A DNA stretch of 64,000 bases from Motiliproteus sp. SC1-56 (GTDB lineage Bacteria; Pseudomonadota; Gammaproteobacteria; Pseudomonadales; Balneatricaceae): assembly GCF_017309075.1 (NCBI RefSeq), contig NZ_JAEMGS010000007.1, positions 165,527-229,526 of the forward strand, written 5' to 3'. The translations under genes and the position numbers were made by a program. This document shows, piece by piece, positions 36,923-49,238 of this stretch. The notes below the pieces were generated by a model that saw only the letters and a list, made by a program, of their open reading frames with translations, ran no database searches and was not told the origin of the DNA. The number at the start of each line of letters is the position of its first letter. Position 1 is the stretch's first letter.

Positions 36923-38478
36923 GTCTTTATATTGATCAGTGGCCGGTAGGGCGCCGCCGGTTCCGCAGCGGTCTTTTCAAAGGGGGCGTCGCGCACACCC
37001 AGGGCGCCCACCTCCAGCCCCAGGCTTTGCAGCCGCTCGTGCAGACTCTCCAGGTGCGGCTCCAGCAGTTGGCGCGCGCCCTGCTCTCCCCGCCAGAGGA
37101 CACTGATCCGGCCCGCCTCCAGGGTCAATACGACCCCCAGCGGTGGCATATCGGCCATGGCGAACTCGAGGCGCACCTGCCAGCGGGCGCGCTCGATTTC
37201 TGCGCCGGTCCCGTCATCGTCTGTTTCTCGTTGAATGCGCAGTTGAATGTTCTCGTTCTGGCCTTGCCAGAGTACGGGAATGTCCAGGGCCAGGGTGCGT
37301 CCGGGCTCGGCGCCGGGTTCTGCCGCCTGTCGACCCAGGCTGGTGACCTGGTTGACCAGCACCCGGCTGATCGCTTCGCGGGTCATCTGGGTCATGCGCT
37401 CGCCAAGCGCCGGCGGCAGCTCGCGCTGGTTGCCGCCCTGCAGTGCCTGGCTCAGGCGGAGCAGCAGGGCTTTCTGATCTTGCTGTATCGCCTGGGTGTC
37501 GCCTCGCGCCAGGCGGTTCTCCAGCACCGTGCCGCTGTTAAGCAGCTGCTGCCTCACGCCCTCGGCATCTGCCCGCTGGGGGGTGCTCAGGGCGCGTCCC
37601 AGCAGCAGTTGGACTAGGTTCAGCAGCAGCGGCTGCGCCCGCTGCAACTGGCCGCTCTGTTGCGCGTCGCTCAGCAGGTTAAGCAGCTGGTGGGGCGGCT
37701 GTTGTTGGGGCAGGTGTTGGCGTAAGGCCTGCTCTACCGCCTGGGCCTTTACGGAGGGAAACTCTGCGATCAGGCTGCCCGCGCTGTTCAGCCCCAACTT
37801 TACCTGGCTGCCGACGCGGGGGGGCTCCGGCAGGCTGAGTTCAAGGGTGCGGCCGGCCAGGGACAGCTGCACCCGGTATCCTGGCACTGAGAGGCTTGAG
37901 GGGGCTGCGGTGTTGGGCGCACCCGCCGGGCGGCCTGCCTGGTTGCTCAGCGCGGTTTCCAGCAGTACCCGGACCACCCGGGCGGTGGCGGTTTCGCCAA
38001 TCGCCAGGCCCGGAACCGCCTGGCCTTGGGGAGGCGTGGCGCGCACGCGCACGATCGGTGCTTCGGGGGTTACCGGGGCCGGCTGCCGGGGCGGAGTCGC
38101 CGCTGTTTCCCTGGGTAGCGTGACCAGAATCCGGTCGCCGCTCTCCCGGGTCACCCGTACTTCGGTGCCGACCGTGAGGGGGCGCGGCGTGAAGACTTCG
38201 TAGAGGCGGCCCTGCAGGTTCAACTTCACGCGGTAGCCGATCTGTTCGGTCTGAACCGGCGGCGAGCTTGTCCCGGTTCGCGGTGGCTCGGCCGGCGCTG
38301 GGGCAGCGGAGCGGGTGGCGGGAGCCTTGGGCGCAGACGTCGCCGGCGCCTGGGGGCGCACATCCACCACCCGGGCGTTGCTGCTTTGCCCGATTTGCAA
38401 CAGGGATTGCAGGCGGTTGAAGCCGGTGCGCACTTCCGCTGTGACTTGTTGCAGACCGCTGTTATTTAAAGGGTCGAT
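36919..38478 (-). CDS. Second FliK-like hook-length control family protein, probable ATC start
   Basis: A 519-residue protein of low-complexity Pro/Ala/Gln/Arg sequence with a C-terminal Flg_hook-like domain (about 395-505). That domain includes LEFAMADMPPLGVVLTLEAGRISVLW and the following helical part. The N-terminal half contains repeated units around GYRVKLNLQGR and GYRVQLSLAGR. The nearest standard start is GTG at 38433, but it has no ribosome site. The open frame extends upstream without ATG, GTG or TTG to a stop at 38533-38535. An ATC at 38478 lies 6 nt after GGGAGG and gives (M)DPLNNSGLQQV. I set the start there. It is paired with the FlhB-CC-like gene. Confidence 0.78.
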   Translation of the reverse strand: MDPLNNSGLQQVTAEVRTGFNRLQSLLQIGQSSNARVVDVRPQAPATSAPKAPATRSAAPAPAEPPRTGTSSPPVQTEQIGYRVKLNLQGRLYEVFTPRPLTVGTEVRVTRESGDRILVTLPRETAATPPRQPAPVTPEAPIVRVRATPPQGQAVPGLAIGETATARVVRVLLETALSNQAGRPAGAPNTAAPSSLSVPGYRVQLSLAGRTLELSLPEPPRVGSQVKLGLNSAGSLIAEFPSVKAQAVEQALRQHLPQQQPPHQLLNLLSDAQQSGQLQRAQPLLLNLVQLLLGRALSTPQRADAEGVRQQLLNSGTVLENRLARGDTQAIQQDQKALLLRLSQALQGGNQRELPPALGERMTQMTREAISRVLVNQVTSLGRQAAEPGAEPGRTLALDIPVLWQGQNENIQLRIQRETDDDGTGAEIERARWQVRLEFAMADMPPLGVVLTLEAGRISVLWRGEQGARQLLEPHLESLHERLQSLGLEVGALGVRDAPFEKTAAEPAAPYRPLINIKT

Positions 38479-38484
38479 AAAAGA

Positions 38485-38490
38485 CCTCCC
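38485..38490 (-). promoter_or_regulatory. Strong Shine-Dalgarno that points to an ATC start
   Basis: GGGAGG on the minus strand is followed 6 nt later by ATC (38478-38476) in the frame of the FliK-like gene. No standard start codon lies at suitable distance. The spacing equals that seen before the ATC of the LysR gene at 54153. Confidence 0.6.
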
Positions 38491-38560
38491 GATTGCGGCC
38501 GGGGTGGCTGGGGCTGTCGGCGTCTCACCCTTCTATTTTAGGGGGGATTGCCGGCCCAGG

Positions 38561-38589
38561 CTGTCATGGCCGGGTCTGTCGTATATAAT
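38561..38589 (+). promoter_or_regulatory. Candidate sigma-70 promoter of the ccm operon
   Basis: A perfect -10 TATAAT (38584-38589) with a CTGTCA -35 (38561-38566) and 17-bp spacing lies 65 nt before ccmA. It sits in the divergent gap with the FliK-like gene. Confidence 0.6.
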
Positions 38590-38654
38590 GCTCTGATTTC
38601 ACGAGTTAAGGAACCGCTCCCGAGGGGGCGGGCTTTCAGAAGGTAGCCAGGCTT

Positions 38655-39302
38655 TTGTCCACACCCCTGCTTGAAGCCAAGGATCTGTTCTGCGAACGGG
38701 ACGAGCGCGTACTCTTTGAAGGGCTCAGTTTTGCCATCGCTCCCGGAGAAATCGTTCAGGTGGAGGGCCCCAACGGCAGCGGTAAAACCACGCTCCTGCG
38801 TCTGCTCAGCGGTCTCTCCTGTGCCTGGGAAGGGGATCTGTTCTGGCGCGGAGAACCCATTGCCAGCGTCCGCGACGATTTCTTCAACTCCTTGCTCTAT
38901 TTCGGCCATCAGGCGGGCATCAAGGCGGTGCTCACCCCTGAGGAGAACCTGCGCTGGTATAGCGCCCTGCACCCGCTGACAGACCCCGACGGCATTAGCG
39001 ACGCACTCTACGAGGTCGGCCTTTACGGTTACGAGGATGTGCCCTGCCACTCGCTGTCGGCGGGACAGAATCGCCGGGTCAGCCTGGCTCGCCTTTACCT
39101 GAGTCAGGCGCCTTTGTGGATTCTCGATGAGCCTTTTACTGCCATCGACAAGCGCGGTGTGGCCAAACAAGAGGCGCTGATTGCCAGCCACGCCGAGCGC
39201 GGTGGCACCGTCATCCTGACCACCCACCACGAGCTGGGGATCGACGAACGGGTGCGCAAGATTACACTGGGGGCATTGGCGGAGGAGGCTGCCAGTGACT
39301 AA
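38655..39302 (+). CDS. ccmA: Cytochrome c maturation ABC transporter ATPase CcmA
   Basis: A 215-residue ABC ATPase with Walker A GPNGSGKTT at 38-46, signature LSAGQ and Walker B LWILDEPF. With CcmB, C and D it frees heme-loaded CcmE at the inner membrane. TTG at 38655 is the start that gives the standard length. Its 3' end overlaps ccmB by 8 nt. Confidence 0.94.
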   Translation: MSTPLLEAKDLFCERDERVLFEGLSFAIAPGEIVQVEGPNGSGKTTLLRLLSGLSCAWEGDLFWRGEPIASVRDDFFNSLLYFGHQAGIKAVLTPEENLRWYSALHPLTDPDGISDALYEVGLYGYEDVPCHSLSAGQNRRVSLARLYLSQAPLWILDEPFTAIDKRGVAKQEALIASHAERGGTVILTTHHELGIDERVRKITLGALAEEAASD

Positions 39303-39993
39303 GACTGAACCGCAAATGTCCCTGAGTCGCGTATTCTGGTACACCCTCAGGCGCGATATCCTCCTGGCTTACCGGCGCCGCAACGATCTGGTCAGCCCGC
39401 TCGCTTTTTTCGTCATGGTGGCGTCACTTTTCCCTCTGGGCGTCAGCCCGGATCCGGCATTTTTGTCCGAGGTGGCCGCCGGTGTGGTCTGGGTGGCCGC
39501 GTTGCTCTCGACCCTGTTGTCCATGGACAGCCTGTTCCGCTCCGATTTTGACGACGGCTCCCTGGAGCAGATGCTGCTGACGCCCCAGCCCCTGGCGCTG
39601 CTGGTGGTGGCGAAGGTGCTGGCCCACTGGCTGGTGAGCGGGTTTCCGCTCATTGTGCTGGCACCCTTGCTGGGGGTGATGCTGTTTCTACCGGACGCCG
39701 GCTTCGGGCCCCTTGTCTTGACGCTGCTGCTGGGAACTCCCACCCTTAGCTTGATCGGCGCCATAGGCGCGGCGCTGACGGTGGGGCTGCGTAAAGGTGG
39801 TGTGTTGATTACCCTGTTGGTGCTGCCGCTTTATATCCCTGTGTTGATTTTCGGCACAGGGGCGGTGATGGCGGCTGCCAACGGCCTGGCGATCGGTGGT
39901 TACCTGGCGATTCTGGGGGCGATTCTGGCCCTGGGGCTGGTCCTGGCGCCTCTGGCTATCGCCGCTGCCCTACGAATCAGTGTGAGCAATTAA
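39295..39993 (+). CDS. ccmB: Heme exporter membrane protein CcmB
   Basis: A 232-residue protein with six hydrophobic helices, the membrane partner of CcmA. RRRNDLVSPLAFFVMVASLFPLGV-type sequence is diagnostic. The start is GTG 39295 by overlap with ccmA; ATG 39316 (MSLSRVFW) is also possible. Confidence 0.94.
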   Translation: MTKTEPQMSLSRVFWYTLRRDILLAYRRRNDLVSPLAFFVMVASLFPLGVSPDPAFLSEVAAGVVWVAALLSTLLSMDSLFRSDFDDGSLEQMLLTPQPLALLVVAKVLAHWLVSGFPLIVLAPLLGVMLFLPDAGFGPLVLTLLLGTPTLSLIGAIGAALTVGLRKGGVLITLLVLPLYIPVLIFGTGAVMAAANGLAIGGYLAILGAILALGLVLAPLAIAAALRISVSN

Positions 39994-40007
39994 TTAAGAG
40001 CAGACTT

Positions 40008-40763
40008 ATGGCAAAAAAATGGAAAATGCCTAAATGGTTCTACCAGCTGGGATCCCCCCGCTGGTTCTACGATATCAGCGATCGTCTGCTGCCCTGGTTC
40101 GCGATTCCGGCGGTCTTGCTGCTGGTCATCGGCGCGGTCTGGGGGCTGGCGTTTGCCCCCGCGGATTACCAGCAGGGCAACAGTTTCCGGATTATCTATG
40201 TGCACGTGCCTTCGGCGGTGCTGGCCCAGTCGGCGTATATGCTGATGGCGGTGGCCGGAGCGATCAATCTGATCTGGAAAATGAAAGTGGCGGACATGGT
40301 GGCCAAGAGCTGTGCCCCCATCGGCGCCACCCTGGCCGTGCTCGCCCTGGCCACCGGCGCCATCTGGGGTAAACCCACCTGGGGGGCCTGGTGGGTCTGG
40401 GATGCCCGACTGACCTCGATGCTGATCCTGCTGTTCCTCTATATCGGCGTCTACGTGCTCTACTCGGCGATCGAAAACGAAGTGAAGGCCGGTCAGGCCG
40501 GGGCCGTGCTGGCGCTGGTGGGGCTGGTCAATATTCCGATCATCAAATACTCCGTGGAGTGGTGGAACACCCTGCACCAGCCCTCGACGTTCAAGGTGAC
40601 TGAGAAGCCGGCGATGCCGCCGGAGATGTACCTGCCGCTGATTCTGATGGTGCTGGGTTTCTACTGTTTCTTCGCGGTGGCGCTGATGCTGCGGACCCGG
40701 GCGGAGGTGTTGCGCCGGGAGCGGCGTTCGGGCTGGGTCCAGCAACTGGTGGAGGCGAGCTGA
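40008..40763 (+). CDS. ccmC: Heme handling protein CcmC
   Basis: A 251-residue protein with six membrane helices and the tryptophan-rich heme motif WGKPTWGAWWVWDARLTS at about 120-137. It delivers heme to CcmE, yet no ccmE is present here. The last base overlaps ccmD. Confidence 0.96.
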   Translation: MAKKWKMPKWFYQLGSPRWFYDISDRLLPWFAIPAVLLLVIGAVWGLAFAPADYQQGNSFRIIYVHVPSAVLAQSAYMLMAVAGAINLIWKMKVADMVAKSCAPIGATLAVLALATGAIWGKPTWGAWWVWDARLTSMLILLFLYIGVYVLYSAIENEVKAGQAGAVLALVGLVNIPIIKYSVEWWNTLHQPSTFKVTEKPAMPPEMYLPLILMVLGFYCFFAVALMLRTRAEVLRRERRSGWVQQLVEAS

Positions 40764-40954
40764 TGTACTTTGACAGTTTTAGTGAATTCCTCGCCATGGG
40801 CGGGCACGGCCCCTACGTCTGGGCCTGTTATGCTCTGGCGTCGGTCATCATCGGCTTCAACGTGATCAGCCCTTTGATGGCGAAAAAACAGTTTTTGTCC
40901 GAGCAGGCCCGGCGTCTGCGTCGCGAACGCCGCGCTGCCGGGAAGGAGAGTTAA
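40763..40954 (+). CDS. ccmD: Heme exporter accessory protein CcmD
   Basis: A 63-residue protein with one membrane helix (about 15-37) and a strongly basic tail, as usual for CcmD. It is translationally coupled to ccmC. The next gene is ccmH 2 nt later, not ccmE. Confidence 0.88.
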   Translation: MYFDSFSEFLAMGGHGPYVWACYALASVIIGFNVISPLMAKKQFLSEQARRLRRERRAAGKES

Positions 40955-40956
40955 GG

Positions 40957-41433
40957 ATGTTGCAACGTCCCCTGCAATTGCTTGTGGCCATGGCCCTGCT
41001 GCTGACCGCGCTGTCCGCGCAGGCGGTGATCGAGACCTACGAGTTTAAAAACGAGGCCAACCGCGAGCGTTTCAAAGAGCTAACCGCCGTGCTGCGCTGT
41101 CCCAAGTGTCAGAACAACAACCTGGCAGACTCCAACGCCCCCATTGCGGCCGATATGCGGCGCGAGATTCACCGCATGCTGGAAGAGGGGCAGACCAAGC
41201 AGGACGTGGTGGACTTCATGGTGGCACGCTACGGCGACTTCGTGAATTACGTGCCCCGGCGGGACAGCTCCACCGCGCTGCTCTGGTTCGGACCGGTGGT
41301 GCTGCTGCTGGTCGGGCTGGCCGTGGTGGTGGTGATCAGCCGCCGACGACGGGCGGGCCAGGGCAAACCGCAGGTGGAGGTCTCGGCCGAGGAGCGTGAA
41401 CGTCTGCGCAAACTGATAGACGAGGAGCGCTAG
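40957..41433 (+). CDS. ccmH: Cytochrome c maturation thiol protein CcmH (CcmL type)
   Basis: A 158-residue periplasm-facing oxidoreductase. It has a signal peptide (1-23), the LRCPKCQNNN motif with Cys48 and Cys51 that reduces apocytochrome c, and a membrane helix at about 107-128. It is the short form without the CcmI-type TPR domain. It lies directly after ccmD, so ccmE, ccmF and ccmG are missing from their usual place, and ccmI does not follow. Confidence 0.94.
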   Translation: MLQRPLQLLVAMALLLTALSAQAVIETYEFKNEANRERFKELTAVLRCPKCQNNNLADSNAPIAADMRREIHRMLEEGQTKQDVVDFMVARYGDFVNYVPRRDSSTALLWFGPVVLLLVGLAVVVVISRRRRAGQGKPQVEVSAEERERLRKLIDEER

Positions 41434-41555
41434 CCGTTATCAACGGCCGCCACCCGACCCGCTTTTTACATCGGCAGCCTTAGCTACCCCTGCCCCCCGG
41501 GCGGGGATTTGGATACAATGGGCGTCGTTTTCGGGTAACAGCGATTGGTCTGGTT

Positions 41556-45321
<3,766 letters not shown>

Positions 45322-45322
<1 letters not shown>

Positions 45323-45558
45323 TGCGAATTCCACCGGACCAGTTGAGCGCTGAGGCGCTCATCGGGGTGATCGAAGAGTTTGTCACCCGCGACGGAACCG
45401 ACTACGGCGCCGTGGAGTGCTCCCTGGAAGAGAAAACCGAGCAAGTCCGGCGTCAGCTGGAGCGGGGCGAGGCGGTGCTCTACTTCGATACCTACCTTGA
45501 GTGTTGCACCATTCTTAGCATGGATGACTACCGGGAGCGGCTGCGCGAGGCCCGTTAA
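45322..45558 (+). CDS. YheU family protein
   Basis: A 78-residue protein beginning MRIPPDQLSAEALIGVIEEF. GTDYG, a Glu/Gln-rich helix and a ...RGEAVLYF segment follow, the pattern of YheU. Function is unknown. It overlaps the ligA stop (ATGA), so it is probably cotranslated. Confidence 0.85.
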
Positions 45559-45580
45559 CGGAGTCCCGTGAAGGCATGGG

Positions 45581-45620
45581 GCTTGGGTTGAGCTGGGTTG
45601 AGCTGGGTTGGGTTGAGGTG
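45581..45620 (+). repeat. Short tandem repeat, 10-bp unit
   Basis: AGCTGGGTTG occurs twice in tandem (45591-45610), preceded by a near copy (GCTTGGGTTG) and followed by GGTTGAGGTG. It lies in the 299-bp gap between yheU and the DUF4126 gene. Apart from a GC-rich hairpin near 45790-45810, that gap shows no gene I can support. Confidence 0.7.
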
Positions 45621-45857
45621 GATTGGGCCCAGTGGCGGCGAAACCGGCCCAGGGCGATTTCAAACGCGGCCGTCCTATCCCGATGAACTCCCGAAACGAG
45701 GCCTTCCAAGGCCCGACTGCCCTGATCCGTCAGGCCAGCCGCGAAGTCGGCGGGTGGGCACAACGTTAGACCGGGGCGGGGCAAAAAGCTGGCGGCGGGC
45801 CGCCGGCGCTGTATACCCTTAGAGTAATACGCCGCTCAGGGCGGCCTGGGAGAATCC

Positions 45858-46514
45858 ATGGAACAGCTTGATCAGATCACCGCTACCCTGGCGCTCACCA
45901 TGGGTGTGGCCTGGGCCAGCGGCATCAATCTTTACGCCACCCTGCTGATGCTGGGGCTGCTCTCCAACATGGGGCACCTGACCCTGCCGCCGGATTTGAC
46001 GGTGCTCGCCGACCCGCTGGTGATCATAGCCGCCGGGTTTATGTATGCCGTTGAATTTTTTGCCGACAAGGTGCCCGGGGTCGATACCGGCTGGGACGGG
46101 CTGCATACCTTTGTCCGGATTCCGGCCGGGGCTGCCCTTGCCGCCGGCGCGGTGGGGGAGCTGGGTCCGGCGGTGGAGGTGGCGGCGGCGATCGTGGGCG
46201 GGAGCATGGCGGCGGGCAGTCATGCCCTTAAGGCCGGCAGCCGGGTCATGATCAATACCTCCCCGGAGCCGGTCAGCAACTGGACGGCCTCTATCGGTGA
46301 GGACCTGCTGGTCATCGGCGGACTCTGGACGGCCCTGAACTACCCCGGCTGGTTCCTGCTGGGGCTGGTTTTGTTCATCATTCTGCTGATCTGGCTGCTG
46401 CCCAAGATCTGGCGCGGCATCAAGGGAGTGGCGGCTTACCTCAAGCGCCTTTTCAGCCGCCAGCCGCAACCGCCTCTGCCTCCCGAGGAGCCTCCCGCCC
46501 TGCCACGAAAATAG
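45858..46514 (+). CDS. DUF4126 membrane protein
   Basis: A 218-residue protein with about four to five hydrophobic helices, a central motif around YAVEFFADKVPGVDTGWDGLH, and a Pro-rich C-terminus. The family is DUF4126, of unknown function. The context gives no hint; the next gene is convergent. Confidence 0.82.
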   Translation: MEQLDQITATLALTMGVAWASGINLYATLLMLGLLSNMGHLTLPPDLTVLADPLVIIAAGFMYAVEFFADKVPGVDTGWDGLHTFVRIPAGAALAAGAVGELGPAVEVAAAIVGGSMAAGSHALKAGSRVMINTSPEPVSNWTASIGEDLLVIGGLWTALNYPGWFLLGLVLFIILLIWLLPKIWRGIKGVAAYLKRLFSRQPQPPLPPEEPPALPRK

Positions 46515-46538
46515 CCGGATCAGGAAAAGCAGCCGGAC

Positions 46539-47183
46539 TCAGGCCCACTGGCTCAGGTCCGCCTCGTTGGTAATCAGGTGGAGCAGGTCGCTGCGGGTGA
46601 CGATTCCGGCCAGTTCGTCCTCGTCCATGATGGGCATGCAGCCGATGCGCCGCTCCATAAAGGTCAGGGCGATCTGTCGTACTTCGGTGTCGGGGGTGGC
46701 AACGATCAGCTGTGTTGAGTAGGCGCCGTCGATGCTGAGCTGGGCCCGCGTCGGTCCATCCATGTTCACCAGTGCGCTGCGTCGCAGCAGGTCATATTCG
46801 GAGAGGACCCCAAAGAGCCGCCCCTCGGCATTGAGCACCGCAAGATGACGCACCTGGTGCTCTTCGAGCAGTCGCCAGGCCTCGGTGATGGCGGCGCCCG
46901 CGGCGATGGTGAATACCGGCGCGGTCATGATCTTGGCCACCGGCAGGGGGCGCAGGGTTGGGGCGGGGCGGCTCAGCTGCTCCGTCTGCTGGTAGGCGCG
47001 TTGCGCCTGACTGAAGCGTCGCTGCTCCTCGTTACGGGGGCCGGGCGCCTCCACCCGGTCCTCGCTGGAGGGAATACCTCGGGCGCGCTGCAGCTGGGTC
47101 AGTTGCTCCACGCCACGCTGTGAAAACAGCGAGCTGACGGGGGTCTGGATTCGTGTTCCCTGATCGTATACGACGAGTGCCAT
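46539..47183 (-). CDS. CBS-domain protein
   Basis: A 214-residue protein with an Arg/Gln-rich N-terminal 80 residues and two CBS domains (about 88-145 and 155-212). Such pairs bind adenine nucleotides and act as regulators. No catalytic domain is attached. Confidence 0.85.
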   Translation of the reverse strand: MALVVYDQGTRIQTPVSSLFSQRGVEQLTQLQRARGIPSSEDRVEAPGPRNEEQRRFSQAQRAYQQTEQLSRPAPTLRPLPVAKIMTAPVFTIAAGAAITEAWRLLEEHQVRHLAVLNAEGRLFGVLSEYDLLRRSALVNMDGPTRAQLSIDGAYSTQLIVATPDTEVRQIALTFMERRIGCMPIMDEDELAGIVTRSDLLHLITNEADLSQWA

Positions 47184-47255
47184 ATGCTGGTCCGTTGCCC
47201 TGGTGTGTCCAACCCTGAAGCAGGCCCTGGGGCCTTCTCCACTACCCTATGACCT

Positions 47256-49238
47256 CTATATCGTCCGGCGGCTCAGATTCTTAAACAAAAAGCGGGCGGG
47301 GTTCAGTGCCTGCGCCAGGCGTTGTTCCAGGGGCAGGGGGTCGCCGCAGGCCAGCGCCGCCACCAGTTCCCCGCACAAGGGGGCTGTGGTCAGCCCCTTG
47401 GAGCCGTGGCCGAGGCTGACAAAAAGCCCCGGCAGGTGGGGGGGGGAGCCTTCCACCGTGGCCTTGGCATCCCGGCGTAGGGCGGCATACTGGTCGATAA
47501 AGGCGTCGTGATCGACCACGGCACCGGCCAGGGGCAGGTAGTCGGGGCTGCTGCAGCGAAAGCCCACCCGCCCCCGGCGCTGGTCATCCGCCGTGGCAGC
47601 TAAATGCGCACCCAGGTCCGGGCAGAGCTCCTGCACCCGGTCGAGGTTGTGCCGGTGGTCTTCGGCCCGCACGGCCGTTTCCTGGCTATGCAGATCGAAG
47701 GTGGCGCCGAAACAGTAGCGCTGCCCCCGCGGGGGGGCGATATAGCCCTTGCCGCAGAGCACGGTTTTCAGCGCCGGCCCCGGGGGCGCGTTGAAATGGC
47801 TGACCTGGCCGCGGATCGGCTTGAGCGGCAGGGTGTCCAGCGGCGCGAGGCGCCGGGCCTCCGCCGCCGTGGCGACCACGACCAGAGGGGCCTGTTCGAT
47901 GACTTCGCCGGCGGCGTCGTACAGAGCCCAGCCGCCGTGTTCCTGCTTGATCAGCCGGTCAACGCTGATTCCGTATCGACACTGGATGTTCTCGTGGGCC
48001 AGCAACGCACGGCACAGGGCGGGCGGATGCACCCAGCCGCCGTCGGGGAAGTAGAGCCCGGGCTGGGCCAGTGCCACTCCGGCCAGGGTTTCTGCCTGGG
48101 CACGGCTTACCTGGCGGACCAGCTCGTCGGGGTAGTGGCCGCGGGCAATCAGCTGCTCGTGGCGCTGCGCGGCCGCAGTATCGCCCGCCAGCTGCAGCAG
48201 GCCGCAGCTGCTCCAGTCCGGGCTGGAGGCACCCAGCGCGGTTTTGAGCAGGCGCAGGCTGAACAGGTAGCCGCTGAGGTGAATGCGGCTCTCCTGAGTG
48301 GGGGTGGCGGGCAGCTTGGTATAGAGAATGCCCTGCGGATTGCCGGAGGCCCCGCTGGCCGGCCCGTTGCCTGCGTCCAGAACGGTGACCGAAAGCCCCC
48401 GTCGGGCCAAGGCGTAGGCGGCGCTGGCGCCGGCGATACCGGCGCCGATCACCAGGGCGTGCCGGCTTGGGGTCACGGCGGGACGTTGTGCCCAGTGGGC
48501 GACGGCAGCTGCAGCGTCGGTTCGCCGGCCGCGCAGCATTTCCCGCTTATGTCCAAAGCCGGGCACCTTTTCAACGGTGAAACCGGCGGCCTGCAGCCCC
48601 CTGCGGACGGCGCCGGCGGCGGTAAAGGTGCTGAAAGTGGCGTTGTCGCTACTCAGGCGGGCGATCTGCTCGAACAGGGGGGCGCTCCACATGGCAGGGT
48701 TTTTTGCAGGGGCAAAGCCGTCCAGAAACCAGGCGTCGACACGGCCATCCAATTGGGCGAAGCATTCGGCGGCTTCGCCGTAGAGCAGGGTGAGTTGAAT
48801 CCGCCCGGCGTCGAATGCCAGCTGGTGAAAGCCTTGGCAGGGCGGCGGGTACTGGGCCAGCAGGGCGCGGGCCTGGGGCTCAAGCTCCGGCCAGAGCGCC
48901 AGGGCGCGCCCCAGGTCTTTTGCGCTCAATGGATGTTTTTCCACCGAGATAAAGTGCAGCCTGGCTTTTGCCGGCGCGTTTTCGGTCCAGGCCTGCCAGG
49001 TGGCAAGGAAGTTGAGCCCGGTGCCGAAACCGGTCTCTGCGATACAGAACCGCGCCCCTTCGGGTAACGTATGCCAACGGGTGGGCAGATGGTTGTGCTC
49101 GAGAAACACGTAGCGCGTTTCCGCCAGGCCGTTGCTGCGGGAGAAGTAGACGTCCTGGTAGGCGTTGGCCAGGGGCTGTCCCTCCGGGTCCCAGTTGATG
49201 GTCGCCGGTTCCAGGCGGTGCTGGCGGTCGTTGTTCAT
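47256..49238 (-). CDS. mnmC: Bifunctional tRNA mnm5s2U synthesis protein MnmC
   Basis: A 660-residue fusion enzyme for the last two steps of 5-methylaminomethyl-2-thiouridine at tRNA position 34. The N-terminal SAM methyltransferase (MnmD, to about 235) contains ETGFGTGLNFL. The C-terminal FAD oxidase starts with the Rossmann motif VIGAGIAGASAAYAL near 262. The start codon overlaps the last base of the upstream diguanylate cyclase gene. Confidence 0.95.
   Translation of the reverse strand: MNNDRQHRLEPATINWDPEGQPLANAYQDVYFSRSNGLAETRYVFLEHNHLPTRWHTLPEGARFCIAETGFGTGLNFLATWQAWTENAPAKARLHFISVEKHPLSAKDLGRALALWPELEPQARALLAQYPPPCQGFHQLAFDAGRIQLTLLYGEAAECFAQLDGRVDAWFLDGFAPAKNPAMWSAPLFEQIARLSSDNATFSTFTAAGAVRRGLQAAGFTVEKVPGFGHKREMLRGRRTDAAAAVAHWAQRPAVTPSRHALVIGAGIAGASAAYALARRGLSVTVLDAGNGPASGASGNPQGILYTKLPATPTQESRIHLSGYLFSLRLLKTALGASSPDWSSCGLLQLAGDTAAAQRHEQLIARGHYPDELVRQVSRAQAETLAGVALAQPGLYFPDGGWVHPPALCRALLAHENIQCRYGISVDRLIKQEHGGWALYDAAGEVIEQAPLVVVATAAEARRLAPLDTLPLKPIRGQVSHFNAPPGPALKTVLCGKGYIAPPRGQRYCFGATFDLHSQETAVRAEDHRHNLDRVQELCPDLGAHLAATADDQRRGRVGFRCSSPDYLPLAGAVVDHDAFIDQYAALRRDAKATVEGSPPHLPGLFVSLGHGSKGLTTAPLCGELVAALACGDPLPLEQRLAQALNPARFLFKNLSRRTI

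Noticed and set aside
45598..45822. Plus-strand frame over the tandem repeat
   Set aside because: Low-complexity composition and no ribosome site.
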